Shown here piece after piece: positions 1-7,978 of a DNA stretch of 64,000 bases; the first letter of the stretch is position 1, and each line of letters begins with the position of its first letter. The notes below the pieces were generated by a model. The model searched no databases. It was not told the DNA's origin and saw nothing but the letters and a program-made list of their open reading frames with translations. The position numbers were made by a program, and so were the translations under genes. The DNA is from Enterococcus ureilyticus (GTDB lineage Bacteria; Bacillota; Bacilli; Lactobacillales; Enterococcaceae): NCBI RefSeq assembly GCF_001730315.1, contig NZ_MIKC01000007.1, positions 30,213-94,212 on the forward strand, in the 5' to 3' direction.

Positions 1-240
1 AAGGATTGCATCACTGATTTCTTTTGGATTTTTCCCAAAAAATACTTGAGCAGATGTGCCTTTTTTTTGTGCGTCTAAGATATCTTGCAAAATTTCTAAG
101 AGGATTTCTTCTGTTTGCTGTTCCTCTTTATTTAAATTAACTCGGATATAAACAAGGATATCTTCATAGTATTTTTTATTTTCTGGAGTTAGTTGTTTTC
201 TTAGTTCATTGTTTTGTTTGATTAAATCGGTTGATTTCAT
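1..240 (-). CDS. DUF1129 family membrane protein, N-terminal part (runs off the window)
   Basis: The minus strand from the ATG at 240 stays open to the window edge. It encodes about 80 residues beginning MKSTDLIKQNNELRKQLTPE. The charged helical N-terminus with LTPENKKYYEDI is how DUF1129 proteins of lactic acid bacteria begin; their membrane segments come later and would lie outside the window. The start lies 2 bases after the stop of the padR gene, so the two are translationally linked. PadR-DUF1129 pairs of this kind are small autoregulated envelope-related operons, but the function is unknown. The family call rests only on this N-terminus. Confidence 0.6.
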   Translation of the reverse strand, partial: MKSTDLIKQNNELRKQLTPENKKYYEDILVYIRVNLNKEEQQTEEILLEILQDILDAQKKGTSAQVFFGKNPKEISDAIL

Positions 241-242
241 TT

Positions 243-572
243 TTAGCCCTCATTTTCTTTTTGCATAATAGTTTGCACACCAGTTGAGATCAATGACCAC
301 TGTTGTTCAAATTGTTTTAGATAGTCTGCCCCAGTAGCTGTTAGAGAATAATACTTTCGCTTAGGTCCTTCAGAAGAAGGGCGCATTTCTCCGATGATCA
401 GCTGTTTTTTTTGGAGTTTAAGCAAGATAGGATAGATGCTGCCTTCACTGACCATATTTAAACCATATTCAGATAATAAAGTAATCATTTCATAGCCATA
501 GACTGTTTTTTTTTGAATGATTTTTAAAATACATCCTTCGAGTAATCCTTTTAACATCTGAGTAGTATCCAA
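243..572 (-). CDS. PadR family transcriptional regulator
   Basis: A 109-residue winged-helix regulator. LLEGCILKIIQKKTVYGYEMITLL followed by EGSIYPILLKLQKKQLI and a YYSLTATG wing is the PadR signature. The start is a TTG (570-572) preceded by a strong AAGGAGG about 8 bases upstream; the next in-frame ATG is five codons further in. It is the first gene of a two-gene unit with the DUF1129 gene. Family members usually repress their own operon, so the inverted repeat at 819-851 could be an operator, although it lies 250 bases upstream. Ligand and targets are unknown. Confidence 0.88.
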   Translation of the reverse strand: MDTTQMLKGLLEGCILKIIQKKTVYGYEMITLLSEYGLNMVSEGSIYPILLKLQKKQLIIGEMRPSSEGPKRKYYSLTATGADYLKQFEQQWSLISTGVQTIMQKENEG

Positions 573-593
573 ACGATCTCCTCCTTTTGAATA

Positions 594-815
594 GAGTCTG
601 GGACATAACTCTACGAGTTACCTCTCAGACTCAAAGAATCCGTATAAACGGTGGGAGCAGAAGCAATCACTACGCTTCGATCACATCAAATTCTAAATGC
701 TAAAGCACTAAGATTTGAAGGCTTCGGAAATAAGCTGAAATTCACAAAAATTTGAAGAGCAATTTTCGTGAATTCCTTCTTATTTCTCGGGATTAAACAC
801 TCCTGTCCCAACCTC
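594..815. repeat. 222-bp inverted-repeat element with long internal hairpin
   Basis: The element starts with GAGTCTGGGACA (594-605) and ends with TGTCCCAACCTC (804-815), which are near inverse complements. Inside, the segment around 723-790 folds on itself: CGGAAATAAG and AATTCACAAAAATT on the left pair with AATTTTCGTGAATT and CTTATTTCTCG on the right. There is no coding potential. The structure suggests a dispersed non-coding repeat or structured RNA. No second full copy is present in this window, so repetitiveness is inferred from the architecture. Confidence 0.55.
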
Positions 816-818
816 ATT

Positions 819-851
819 AATACGCTATGTTGTAAAACAATATAGCGTATT
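819..851. promoter_or_regulatory. 15-bp inverted repeat, candidate operator
   Basis: AATACGCTATGTTGT (819-833) is followed by AAA and then ACAATATAGCGTATT (837-851). The arms are complementary except for one G-T pair. No T-run follows on either strand, so it does not look like a terminator. It sits between the repeat element and the hdeD-like gene, about 160 bases upstream of that gene. It could be a regulator site or a stem in a leader RNA. Confidence 0.4.
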
Positions 852-1010
852 ATAAACTAAATTTTTTCTTACGTTTAATATAAGAAATTAATTTAATAAA
901 AATTTATGAAAACATATATTTTTGTTATTTTTCAGACCTTTTGTTTTGACCCAACCTTTTTTTAGGAGTACCATAAAACTGTAGAAAGAATTAAGAAGGA
1001 GCGAGACACT

Positions 1011-1538
1011 ATGAATGAAACAAGCAAGAAGGGTATTGACTGGGGTTCTTTGATTTTAGGGATTCTATTTGTTTTAACAGCATTACTATCTTTCCAAGAC
1101 CCAGCAGGAAACTTAATTGCAATTGTGATGGTTTTTGCAGTATTTGCAATTGTGAAAGGGATTTTTGAAATATTAGTACGAAATAGAATGAAGGAATTAA
1201 CAGGATATAAAGCCTATGCGCCAATTATTTTAGGTATCATCGATATTATTATAGGGATATATTTCCTATTTAACTTAAATATCGGTGTTGCAGCATTACC
1301 CTTTATTTTTGCGGTTTGGTTTATCCTAGACTCTGTTTTTGGACTTTTCGCTTTGGACTTAGCGAAATCAGTTAGTACTGGCTACTTCTGGTTTACATTA
1401 GTCGTTGATGTTTTGGGGATTATTTTAGGGATCATGTTATTAATGAATCCTTTATCTTCAGCATTAACATTGAGTTTTCTAGTTGGATTTTATTTTATGC
1501 TTTTTGGTATCACGCAAATTGTTTACGCATTTAGATAA
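1011..1538 (+). CDS. HdeD/DUF308 family integral membrane protein
   Basis: A 175-residue protein made almost entirely of about six hydrophobic helices with short loops. The repeated glycine-rich pattern GxxxIxxGI/LxxL, as in WGSLILGILFVLTALLSF and APIILGIIDIIIGIYFLF, is typical of the HdeD/DUF308 family, which includes E. coli HdeD, linked to acid resistance. The N-terminus is charged and cytoplasmic. The RBS AAGGAG lies 10 bases before the ATG. The gene is followed after 18 bases by the coiled-coil gene at 1557, so they probably form one transcription unit. An acid- or envelope-stress role is inferred from the family only. Confidence 0.75.
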   Translation: MNETSKKGIDWGSLILGILFVLTALLSFQDPAGNLIAIVMVFAVFAIVKGIFEILVRNRMKELTGYKAYAPIILGIIDIIIGIYFLFNLNIGVAALPFIFAVWFILDSVFGLFALDLAKSVSTGYFWFTLVVDVLGIILGIMLLMNPLSSALTLSFLVGFYFMLFGITQIVYAFR

Positions 1539-1556
1539 GACGAGGAGGAACAAATA

Positions 1557-1958
1557 ATGACAAATTATGCAGAAAAAGAAGTAAAATTAGTAGAAAAAAT
1601 CGGTAAAGAAATGGATAAGTTAGACGTGACTCTTGGAAAAATGGAAGATACAGATAGCAAAATCAAACATTTTTATGAACAAGAAAAAGCATTACATGAA
1701 ATAAAATCAATTATCCGTAAAGAAAACAAGATCGAAAAAGAAGAGCAAAAAGCTCTTGATAAAGCAGTAGAAAATGCTGAAAACTGGATCGATGATCAAG
1801 ATTCATTGGTTTATCAAATCAATGCTGAAATTGATAAATTAGACGCAACTTTAGGTAAAATCGATAGTGATGAAAGCAAAGTGAAAAGCTACTTGGAACA
1901 AAAGAAAGCCATTCATGAAATCAAAAAAATCATTAAAAAAACAGATGAATTAGGTTGA
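1557..1958 (+). CDS. small coiled-coil protein with an internal tandem duplication
   Basis: A 133-residue, highly charged, all-helical cytoplasmic protein of unknown function. It contains two copies of one unit of about 40 residues: residues 18-58, with DKLDVTLGKMEDTDSKIK then EQEKALHEIKSIIRK, and residues 89-128, with DKLDATLGKIDSDESKVK then EQKKAIHEIKKIIKK. A charged linker with one Trp joins them. The RBS GAGGAGG precedes the ATG, which lies 18 bases after the HdeD-like gene. The duplicated helical hairpin suggests a bundle or a scaffolding role, but this is inference. Confidence 0.75.
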   Translation: MTNYAEKEVKLVEKIGKEMDKLDVTLGKMEDTDSKIKHFYEQEKALHEIKSIIRKENKIEKEEQKALDKAVENAENWIDDQDSLVYQINAEIDKLDATLGKIDSDESKVKSYLEQKKAIHEIKKIIKKTDELG

Positions 1959-1984
1959 TCGGTAGTATTTAACTGAATAGGAGT

Positions 1985-2028
1985 AAAAAGTAGGAGATGA
2001 TCTGGTAAGGATTGTCCCCTACTTTTTT
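1985..2028 (+). terminator. intrinsic terminator after the coiled-coil gene
   Basis: AAAAAGTAGG (1985-1994) pairs with CCTACTTTTTT (2018-2028). The loop is long and partly paired and the stem ends in a T-run. It closes the 1011-1958 unit. Confidence 0.75.
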
Positions 2029-2076
2029 GTAGTATAAAATACGTTATAATAGAAAAAAATATAAGGGAATGACACT

Positions 2077-2865
2077 ATGAACTATCATCGTTTCAAACAA
2101 CCAAAAGCTTATTGTCCAAAATGTTCTAGAAAAGTAGATTTACTTTGTTCAGAAGAATCGTCAGACATGCCGCAGTTTTATATTTGCTTTAAATGTAAAA
2201 TGGTTGGGCAATTTAGTGTAGGCGAATTACCAACAAATAAATTTTCTGTCTTCTCTACCGAAAGAAAAAAAGAAATCCAAGAAATGATTGAAGATATTCC
2301 TGATAAATATATTTATAAAGCCAAAGGCAGTCAATTACGTTTAGAAGAAAAATCCGATATCTATACAAGGCGTTGGTTAAGTCTTTATGAATATGAAAAA
2401 GCATTTGGTGAAGCTTTAGGATATGAAACGATTGATTTTAGAGAAGATACTCATTTGTGTAAATGGTGCAATCAACCGTTAGAAGGTCGCAGAAGATCAT
2501 TTTGTTCTGATCGCTGCAGCCGTAGTTATGGGAAAGCAACCTTTTTCAAGCGGGGGATCTCAACTTTACCGTATAGAATTGCTAGTAGAGATCAGTTTTA
2601 CTGTAGAGTAACGGGGGCAGATTTAGCCATTACGAATCGAATGGGTGTCAGAATTCCAGCAAGCAATCAGCAAATGGAAATCCATCATTTAATCTTCGTA
2701 GCACAAGGCGGCAGCGATCATGAAAGCAATCTGATAACAGTTTCTAAACAAGTTCATAAAGATTATCATAAAGGTGTTTCTTATGCTGTTCAAGCAATTG
2801 AAAAAATCAAAAATCAACAAATGTTGTCTTACCGAGATAAGATGTACTCAATCGAAACCAAATAA
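2077..2865 (+). CDS. HNH endonuclease domain protein with zinc-binding Cys clusters
   Basis: A 262-residue protein. Residues 13-48 hold a zinc ribbon (CPKC ... CFKC) and residues 128-146 a second treble-clef-like cluster (CKWC ... FCSDRC). The C-terminal third carries an HNH core: EIHHLIFVAQGG, then N in DHESNLITVSKQVH, then HKDYH. The zinc residues and the His-Asn-His set are intact, so a metal-dependent nuclease is likely. A TATAAT at 2045-2050 may be its -10 box. No phage or restriction gene is adjacent, so the role is unknown; stand-alone HNH proteins of this type are common in lactic acid bacteria. Confidence 0.8.
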   Translation: MNYHRFKQPKAYCPKCSRKVDLLCSEESSDMPQFYICFKCKMVGQFSVGELPTNKFSVFSTERKKEIQEMIEDIPDKYIYKAKGSQLRLEEKSDIYTRRWLSLYEYEKAFGEALGYETIDFREDTHLCKWCNQPLEGRRRSFCSDRCSRSYGKATFFKRGISTLPYRIASRDQFYCRVTGADLAITNRMGVRIPASNQQMEIHHLIFVAQGGSDHESNLITVSKQVHKDYHKGVSYAVQAIEKIKNQQMLSYRDKMYSIETK

Positions 2866-2892
2866 GACGAGATTCACAAAATCAAGTTAAAT

Positions 2893-2928
2893 TCTCAAAA
2901 AATTAGACTAATTCTAAGATTTTTGAGA
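2893..2928 (+). terminator. hairpin after the HNH gene
   Basis: TCTCAAAAAATTAGA (2893-2907) pairs imperfectly with TCTAAGATTTTTGAGA (2913-2928). The T-run is inside the stem rather than after it, so termination efficiency is uncertain. Confidence 0.4.
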
Positions 2929-2992
2929 TAAAATGACCTTCTTACTATAGTAAAATGAAATAGATGTAAAATAAATGTTAGAGGGAGAATAC

Positions 2993-4084
2993 ATGAAAAA
3001 GTTAGGATTAGTATTTTTGTCAGCGGTTGCTATCATTTCATTAGCGGCGTGTGGGGGAACTGGGTCTGCTAAAAAAGATGGAGACGACAGTAAGACAGAA
3101 AAGAAAGCATCAAAATCTAAAATTGCTTCTATTTCAATCGATGAAGGCGAATATGTCGTGCCAAAAGAAGAGGAAGCAGAAGATGGGGAAGGTTTTCTTG
3201 CGTTAAAAGTAACGATCAAAAATGAAACAGATAAAAGTTTAGACATGAGCGCAACGGATATTATGCTTTATGACGAAGACGATAGCAAGATCGAAGCATT
3301 GAGTCTTTATCTAGATGAAAGTAAAACACCACTTCTTGCTTATGAAAAAATTTCTGGTAAGAAAAGCAAGACAGGTTATATTGTATTTCCTGTAGAAAAA
3401 GAAGCAAAATACAAACTACATTTTGAACCTAGAATTTATGAAATCGAGAAAGAATCAAAACCAATTATTCTTGATGTTGATGCCTCTGAATACAAAGATC
3501 ATAGTGAAGATGCTAAGAAAGCTGCAACAGCTTTTGTTGATGAAGTCTTTTTAGCAACTGAAAACAAGGACTATAACGAACTTGTTGCCAATGATCGTGA
3601 TGCAGCAGTCAAAACCTTTGATGAAAACTTCAACAAAGCAATCAAGAAAAAATTCTACGATTATAAAGTAACAGACGAAGAAGGCTTAGCGTTAGCTAAA
3701 GTCTTTAGAGAAGACAATGCCAAAGTCGCTACTGTTGAATACGAAGTTGCTTCGTACTTCCCTGATGCAGCTGAAGTAACAGTAAACATGGAAGGCTTAT
3801 CATTCAATGAAATGAAGGATGATATGGAGGCTGTGAATAAAGAGTACTACGATGCGCATGTAGATCAAGACTACGATGAAAGAAGTAAAGCGGCTCAAAA
3901 AGCTGAGCTTGATAAACTTCCTGAAATCTTCAAAAATACAAAGCCGGTCAGCATTGATGATTATAGCGATGGATTTAAAGTAATCATGAAGAAAAAAGAC
4001 GACAAATGGGAGATTCAGACAAAAGGTACACTGAACTACTTCGATAGTTTTGAACAAGCTTTCCGTGGCGATATTAGTAAATAA
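2993..4084 (+). CDS. surface lipoprotein with DUF4352-like and DUF5105-like domains
   Basis: A 363-residue lipoprotein. MKKLGLVFLSAVAIISLAAC is a lipoprotein signal peptide with the lipidated Cys at about residue 20, then a charged linker. Residues about 40-160 form a beta-rich domain with LALKVTIKNETDKSLDM, typical of DUF4352/telokin-like folds. The C-terminal half (about 165-363) is the acidic helical DUF5105-type domain found in enterococcal and listerial lipoproteins. The ATG at 2993 has a GGGAG RBS; an in-frame codon at 2975 lacks one. It stands alone between two terminators. The ligand is unknown. Confidence 0.78.
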   Translation: MKKLGLVFLSAVAIISLAACGGTGSAKKDGDDSKTEKKASKSKIASISIDEGEYVVPKEEEAEDGEGFLALKVTIKNETDKSLDMSATDIMLYDEDDSKIEALSLYLDESKTPLLAYEKISGKKSKTGYIVFPVEKEAKYKLHFEPRIYEIEKESKPIILDVDASEYKDHSEDAKKAATAFVDEVFLATENKDYNELVANDRDAAVKTFDENFNKAIKKKFYDYKVTDEEGLALAKVFREDNAKVATVEYEVASYFPDAAEVTVNMEGLSFNEMKDDMEAVNKEYYDAHVDQDYDERSKAAQKAELDKLPEIFKNTKPVSIDDYSDGFKVIMKKKDDKWEIQTKGTLNYFDSFEQAFRGDISK

Positions 4085-4089
4085 ATAGA

Positions 4090-4126
4090 AAAACCGATTT
4101 AGTTCCACTGGGAACTAAATCGGTTT
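4090..4126. terminator. strong bidirectional terminator
   Basis: A perfect 17-bp stem: AAAACCGATTTAGTTCC (4090-4106), a 3-base loop, and its exact complement (4110-4126). It is flanked by A-rich and T-rich tracts, so it can serve both the lipoprotein gene and the convergent small gene. Confidence 0.9.
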
Positions 4127-4170
4127 TATTTATTTATCATAAACCTAAAAAGCTGAGTTGTTGATGACGT

Positions 4171-4368
4171 TTAATAGTACCTACGATGATTTGACGGACC
4201 TGAAATCATACGAACTAACCAAACTGCAATTGCGACAGGAATCATAATCTTAATCGCAAGCCATAGTAGACCGCCTAAAAGGCCAAGTACAATGCTTAAA
4301 ATAATACTCCCTACGAAAAATAACCCAATTACTATTAATATATTCATGACCATTGATTGTTGTCTCAT
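4171..4368 (-). CDS. 65-residue membrane protein
   Basis: After a short polar N-terminus (MRQQSMVMN) come two hydrophobic helices, ILIVIGLFFVGSIILSIVLG and LLWLAIKIMIPVAIAVWLV, and a short basic tail. The ATG at 4366-4368 has GGAGG 8 bases upstream; longer in-frame starts lack an RBS. Small two-helix proteins of this kind are often targets of cell-envelope stress systems in Firmicutes. Two direct repeats (4439-4450, 4462-4473) lie just upstream of its likely promoter, with a TATACT -10 on the minus strand near 4410-4415. Function unknown. Confidence 0.7.
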   Translation of the reverse strand: MRQQSMVMNILIVIGLFFVGSIILSIVLGLLGGLLWLAIKIMIPVAIAVWLVRMISGPSNHRRYY

Positions 4369-4438
4369 TGTTAAAACCTCCATTTTTTTCTCTCGTTGTC
4401 TATGAATAAAGTATAGCAAGAATTTTTGCTCAAGAAAT

Positions 4439-4473
4439 CCACCTTTAGGCTGATTTTCTCTCCATCTTTAGGC
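4439..4473 (-). promoter_or_regulatory. tandem direct repeats, candidate activator site
   Basis: Read on the minus strand, GCCTAAAGATGG (4473-4462) and GCCTAAAGGTGG (4450-4439) form a direct repeat offset by 23 bp, about two helical turns. They sit directly upstream of a poor -35 region and a TATACT -10 for the 65-residue membrane protein. This geometry fits a response-regulator dimer acting as activator. The divergent TMEM175 gene could also be affected. The regulator is not in this window. Confidence 0.45.
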
Positions 4474-4533
4474 GGGCAGAATTATTGCATTTACTTAAAA
4501 AGGACGTAAAATGAAAATGGGGAGATGAAGGAC

Positions 4534-5112
4534 ATGTCAAAATCAAGACTAGAAGCGTTTACGGATGCCGTTATCGCGATCGTGATGACGATTTTAGTGT
4601 TAGAATTACATCAACCGACAACAGATACCTTAGCTGGTTTAGTCGGAATAGAAAAAAAGTTGTTTATCTACATTGTCAGCTTCGTGATGCTGGCAATCTA
4701 TTGGAATAACCATCATCATATGTTTCAGCTTGTAAAAAAAATCGATGGACGCGTTCTTTGGGCAAACAATTTTTTTATTTTTACTTTAACACTAGTTCCA
4801 TTTGCTACTGCTTGGGCAGGGGATTTTATCGATAGTCTAGTGCCGCAAATAACATACGGACTGATGGTTCTTTTAGCGAATATTTCCTATTTGGTATTAA
4901 CGAGAGAGCTAATACGAATAAATGGGAGTGACTCAACATTAGGTGAATTGTTCCAACGCTATAATAAATCCTATATAACAATTTTTCTAAATGTCTTAGG
5001 GTTACTCTTAGGTTGGCTGATCCATCCTTATTTTGTATTGATTGTAAATATTGGCATTTTGATCATGTGGATCATTCCTGATCGGCGAATTGAAAAACAA
5101 TATAAAAAGTAA
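4534..5112 (+). CDS. TMEM175-family (DUF1211) potassium channel protein
   Basis: A 192-residue membrane protein with about six helices. The N-terminus SRLEAFTDAVIAIVMTILVL carries the R-x-x-x-F-[ST]-D signature of TMEM175/DUF1211, whose first helix lines the pore. Helix 2 has the family-typical WNNHHHMF. Bacterial members are tetrameric potassium-permeable channels with one six-helix repeat per subunit, which matches this length. The ATG at 4534 has GGGGAG 9 bases upstream; an ATG at 4525 directly abuts the RBS and is unlikely. The gene appears monocistronic. Confidence 0.85.
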   Translation: MSKSRLEAFTDAVIAIVMTILVLELHQPTTDTLAGLVGIEKKLFIYIVSFVMLAIYWNNHHHMFQLVKKIDGRVLWANNFFIFTLTLVPFATAWAGDFIDSLVPQITYGLMVLLANISYLVLTRELIRINGSDSTLGELFQRYNKSYITIFLNVLGLLLGWLIHPYFVLIVNIGILIMWIIPDRRIEKQYKK

Positions 5113-5576
5113 TATTGTTAAAATATTTTTAATTAAAAAAGGTGAGATAAAACTATTTTTAAGTTTTGTCTTATTTTTTTATTTTAAAATGTACATATAA
5201 ATAGAAAATCATTGTGTTATTCTCATTTATTTCGAATATTAAGACATTTTATGAAAACAAATTCGGTTGATTTTAGGGTAAAATTAGAAATGATTGTTTA
5301 AAAAAGAACGTAATAAACATAGAATTATAAAAAGGATGTAGAGGGGATTGACACATTAGTAGTTTCTGCGTTACTGATGGTATTCAAATCCGAATAAACT
5401 GGTACTGTGGAAATCATTTTGACAATAAATGACCTATTCAATCTGATCTGCTTTTATGTAAAGTGGATGGTTTTGATTGTCAAAGTGAAACATAGACTCC
5501 AGCCTCTTTGATTATGAAAAGGGTATTTTTAAATAAAAAGGCAAGTTACAAGTAAAAAAGGGGCCGGTTAGTACAT
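5113..5576. other. AT-rich intergenic region with terminator-like hairpin and a spaced inverted repeat
   Basis: No gene is visible in these 464 bases. At about 5140-5178 TGAGATAAAACT pairs with AGTTTTGTCTTA before a T-run, a likely terminator for the TMEM175 gene. Further on, TTTGACAAT (5418-5426) and ATTGTCAAA (5476-5484) form a perfect 9-bp inverted repeat about 50 bases apart, upstream of the coiled-coil gene. The rest shows nothing I can name. Confidence 0.5.
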
Positions 5577-7724
5577 ATGGAAAAGTTGAATCTTACAAAA
5601 AATACAACAGGAAATAAGAAGGTTTTTTTACGAAAAGAAATAGAAGCCAATCGTTTAGGGGAAGAGCTTTATGCAGATGATGTACTGAGTCAGTATTCTG
5701 TTTACCTACTAAGAAAATTTGAAGTATCGACAGATTACGAACAACCAGAGCAATTTGAAGCATTATTAGAGGATTTACCAGAACAGTTTAATCACGAGTT
5801 TGAAGATTGTGTTGCAAAAAATCTTTATGTAAGAGTGACGCAAAAGGCTGTCTATGTTACGTTATTACTTGCATTAGCACATCCACTCAGCAAACTGCAA
5901 ATCAGTGATTTACGTACGTGGATCAGTAGTTTAGAAGTGCCAGAGTTACCTTTAAAGCATCGCTCTGCTTTTTCGGAAGAAGTGCCGATTGAAATGGTCA
6001 AAGGATTGCAGGAAACGAATAGTGAAGTCTTACTTTTAACCGAGATGATGAATCAATTTAGTGAGAATTTGAATGATATTTACAAAGAAATCCAGACGGT
6101 TAAAGATAAGAGAACACCACCAGTGGTCAAAGTAGTGCAAAGCAAAGTCGCAGCCAAAGAAGCTTTGGAAACAGCCAATGCGAAACAATTAAAAATAGTC
6201 GATGAAAAAATTGGACAATTAGCAGAAGAATTTTCGACATTTAGAGCGGCTGTCACTGAAAAGCTGAGATCAATACCAAAATCTAAGACACCACCGAAAT
6301 TTAAGATTACCTTTGGTCCAGGAGAAGAAGCTGGTCCAACGGTAGAAACACGCTTAGAAGAAGCAATACAAACAATTGAACTGTTAACACAAAGAATAAA
6401 CAGTTCAGATCAGAAAGTCACAGAACTAAATCAAATCATTGAAAAAAACAAACAAGAAAAAGGTCCTAGGCTAAATTTTTCTATCGCTAAAAAAGCCAGT
6501 GATGAGCAGATTAAATTAGTAGATAAAGTAGAAAAAACAGGCGAAAAAGTCACCACTATTGCGCAGCAGCTACAACAAATCAATGATAAATTGAACACGG
6601 TGGAGTCAAGCGTTTTAGAGGTCAAGCCAGATGCTGAGGCTTTAGCAAGGATAGAACAAGATCATGGTCAATTACAAGAAACAGCATCCGAAACAATAAA
6701 ACTAAACCAAGTGATTGATCAGCTAACAAAGAAACTACAGACAGTAGAGACAGAATTGACAACAGTAAAAACAGAAAAGAAAAAAGTTCCTACAGTAAAA
6801 CTGACAAAAAGTGATTCAGCGAAAAAATTAGCTGAACAACACCAAAAAGATCAGGAGCAATTAAAATCAAATGCGACAGAAATTAAAAAATTAACTCAAA
6901 CAGTTGGGAAAGTCGATGTCCAATTGATCAAAGCGCATCAAAAAATTGCTGAATTAGAACAAAAAATGCGCCGAACAGCACAAGCGGTAGAGGTACCAGT
7001 AGCTAAAAAAGAACCCATTGTAGCCGTTCAAGAGGCTTCTGTACCAAGTTCAGACAAGACAATGATTGGACCACCAGCACCGCCAGTAAAACCTGTGGCG
7101 ACATCGCCAAAACCTATTGCACAAACAAATAGAAGTTTTCCATCAAAAGAGACTTTCTTACAAGCGAATAGACCAGTGAAACCTGTTGAAGATGTGGTAG
7201 AAGAGCGACCGACGGTTACCTTGGCGATTGAAGAAATGCTTGATCGTGTGTCAGAAAAGCATCCCCAAGCAACAGAAACGAAAAGTCCATGGACATTGGA
7301 AGAAGGCTATCACAATAGCAATCCTTCTCAAGAGGCGCAAGGGTCGTCTTTACGTCGCTTGAAAAAATTAGAGTGGGATATCCATTCATTTTTCCAACAG
7401 GGACGAGGAATGGGACATAAAGGCATGCTACCAAAAGCTGATTTTTATGCGAATATCCGAAAAATCGAAGTTTTACCTTATTTATGGGCGTCTGTATATG
7501 AACGAGAAAAGAAAGATATCCTATTAGGAAATGAGTTAAGCAGCCAACAGCTGATTGAGGATTTGAATGAATTTCTAGAAGAGATCGAGGTCTTATCTAA
7601 GAAACGAAAAGTTATGGGCAAGTGGATCTATTGTCCAAAAGATGTTGAGCAAAAAATGGAAGGCTACAAACTTTTTAGTGAATATCTGGAAACGTACTTG
7701 GCGCGTCAAAATGGAGGACAATAA
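5577..7724 (+). CDS. large modular coiled-coil protein, unknown function
   Basis: A 715-residue protein without signal peptide or membrane helix. Residues 1-150 form a mixed N-terminal domain. Residues about 175-470 are long heptad-rich helices interrupted four times by short Pro-led beta-like strings (PPVVKVVQ, PPKFKITF, GPRLNFSI, VPTVKLTK), each followed by a new coiled coil. Residues about 475-590 are Pro/Val/Lys-rich and probably flexible. The last 120 residues form a compact helical domain, starting LRRLKKLEWDIHSFFQQ and containing WIYCPKDVEQ. The ATG at 5577 has only a weak, distant GGGG. It is transcribed alone. A structural or scaffold role is inferred. Confidence 0.75.
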   Translation: MEKLNLTKNTTGNKKVFLRKEIEANRLGEELYADDVLSQYSVYLLRKFEVSTDYEQPEQFEALLEDLPEQFNHEFEDCVAKNLYVRVTQKAVYVTLLLALAHPLSKLQISDLRTWISSLEVPELPLKHRSAFSEEVPIEMVKGLQETNSEVLLLTEMMNQFSENLNDIYKEIQTVKDKRTPPVVKVVQSKVAAKEALETANAKQLKIVDEKIGQLAEEFSTFRAAVTEKLRSIPKSKTPPKFKITFGPGEEAGPTVETRLEEAIQTIELLTQRINSSDQKVTELNQIIEKNKQEKGPRLNFSIAKKASDEQIKLVDKVEKTGEKVTTIAQQLQQINDKLNTVESSVLEVKPDAEALARIEQDHGQLQETASETIKLNQVIDQLTKKLQTVETELTTVKTEKKKVPTVKLTKSDSAKKLAEQHQKDQEQLKSNATEIKKLTQTVGKVDVQLIKAHQKIAELEQKMRRTAQAVEVPVAKKEPIVAVQEASVPSSDKTMIGPPAPPVKPVATSPKPIAQTNRSFPSKETFLQANRPVKPVEDVVEERPTVTLAIEEMLDRVSEKHPQATETKSPWTLEEGYHNSNPSQEAQGSSLRRLKKLEWDIHSFFQQGRGMGHKGMLPKADFYANIRKIEVLPYLWASVYEREKKDILLGNELSSQQLIEDLNEFLEEIEVLSKKRKVMGKWIYCPKDVEQKMEGYKLFSEYLETYLARQNGGQ

Positions 7725-7737
7725 GTGATAAACCATG

Positions 7738-7775
7738 AACTGAGGATGACTCCTTTTTAGTCGTTCTCAGTTTTT
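7738..7775 (+). terminator. intrinsic terminator after the coiled-coil gene
   Basis: AACTGAGGATGACT (7738-7751) pairs with AGTCGTTCTCAGTT (7759-7772) with two G-T pairs, followed by TTTT. Confidence 0.85.
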
Positions 7776-7978
7776 CTTAATAAATTAAAGAAAGTCGGAT
7801 TGTTTTTATGTAAATATAAGTATAAATTCATTTTTATGATAATAGTAAAACGTTTTCACCTATAATTAGTTTCCATAAGGAATAAAAAACATGATAAACT
7901 ATTATTGTTAGTCTTTTATTATATTTAAGGTGATTATATTAGTAAAAAAGACAACATAAAAAAATAAAGGAGTTTACT

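Noticed and set aside
7846..7862. AAAACGTTTTCAC as a cre site before the ABC operon
   Set aside because: Two conserved cre positions (T2, G3) do not match; palindromic AAAACGTTTT alone is not enough.
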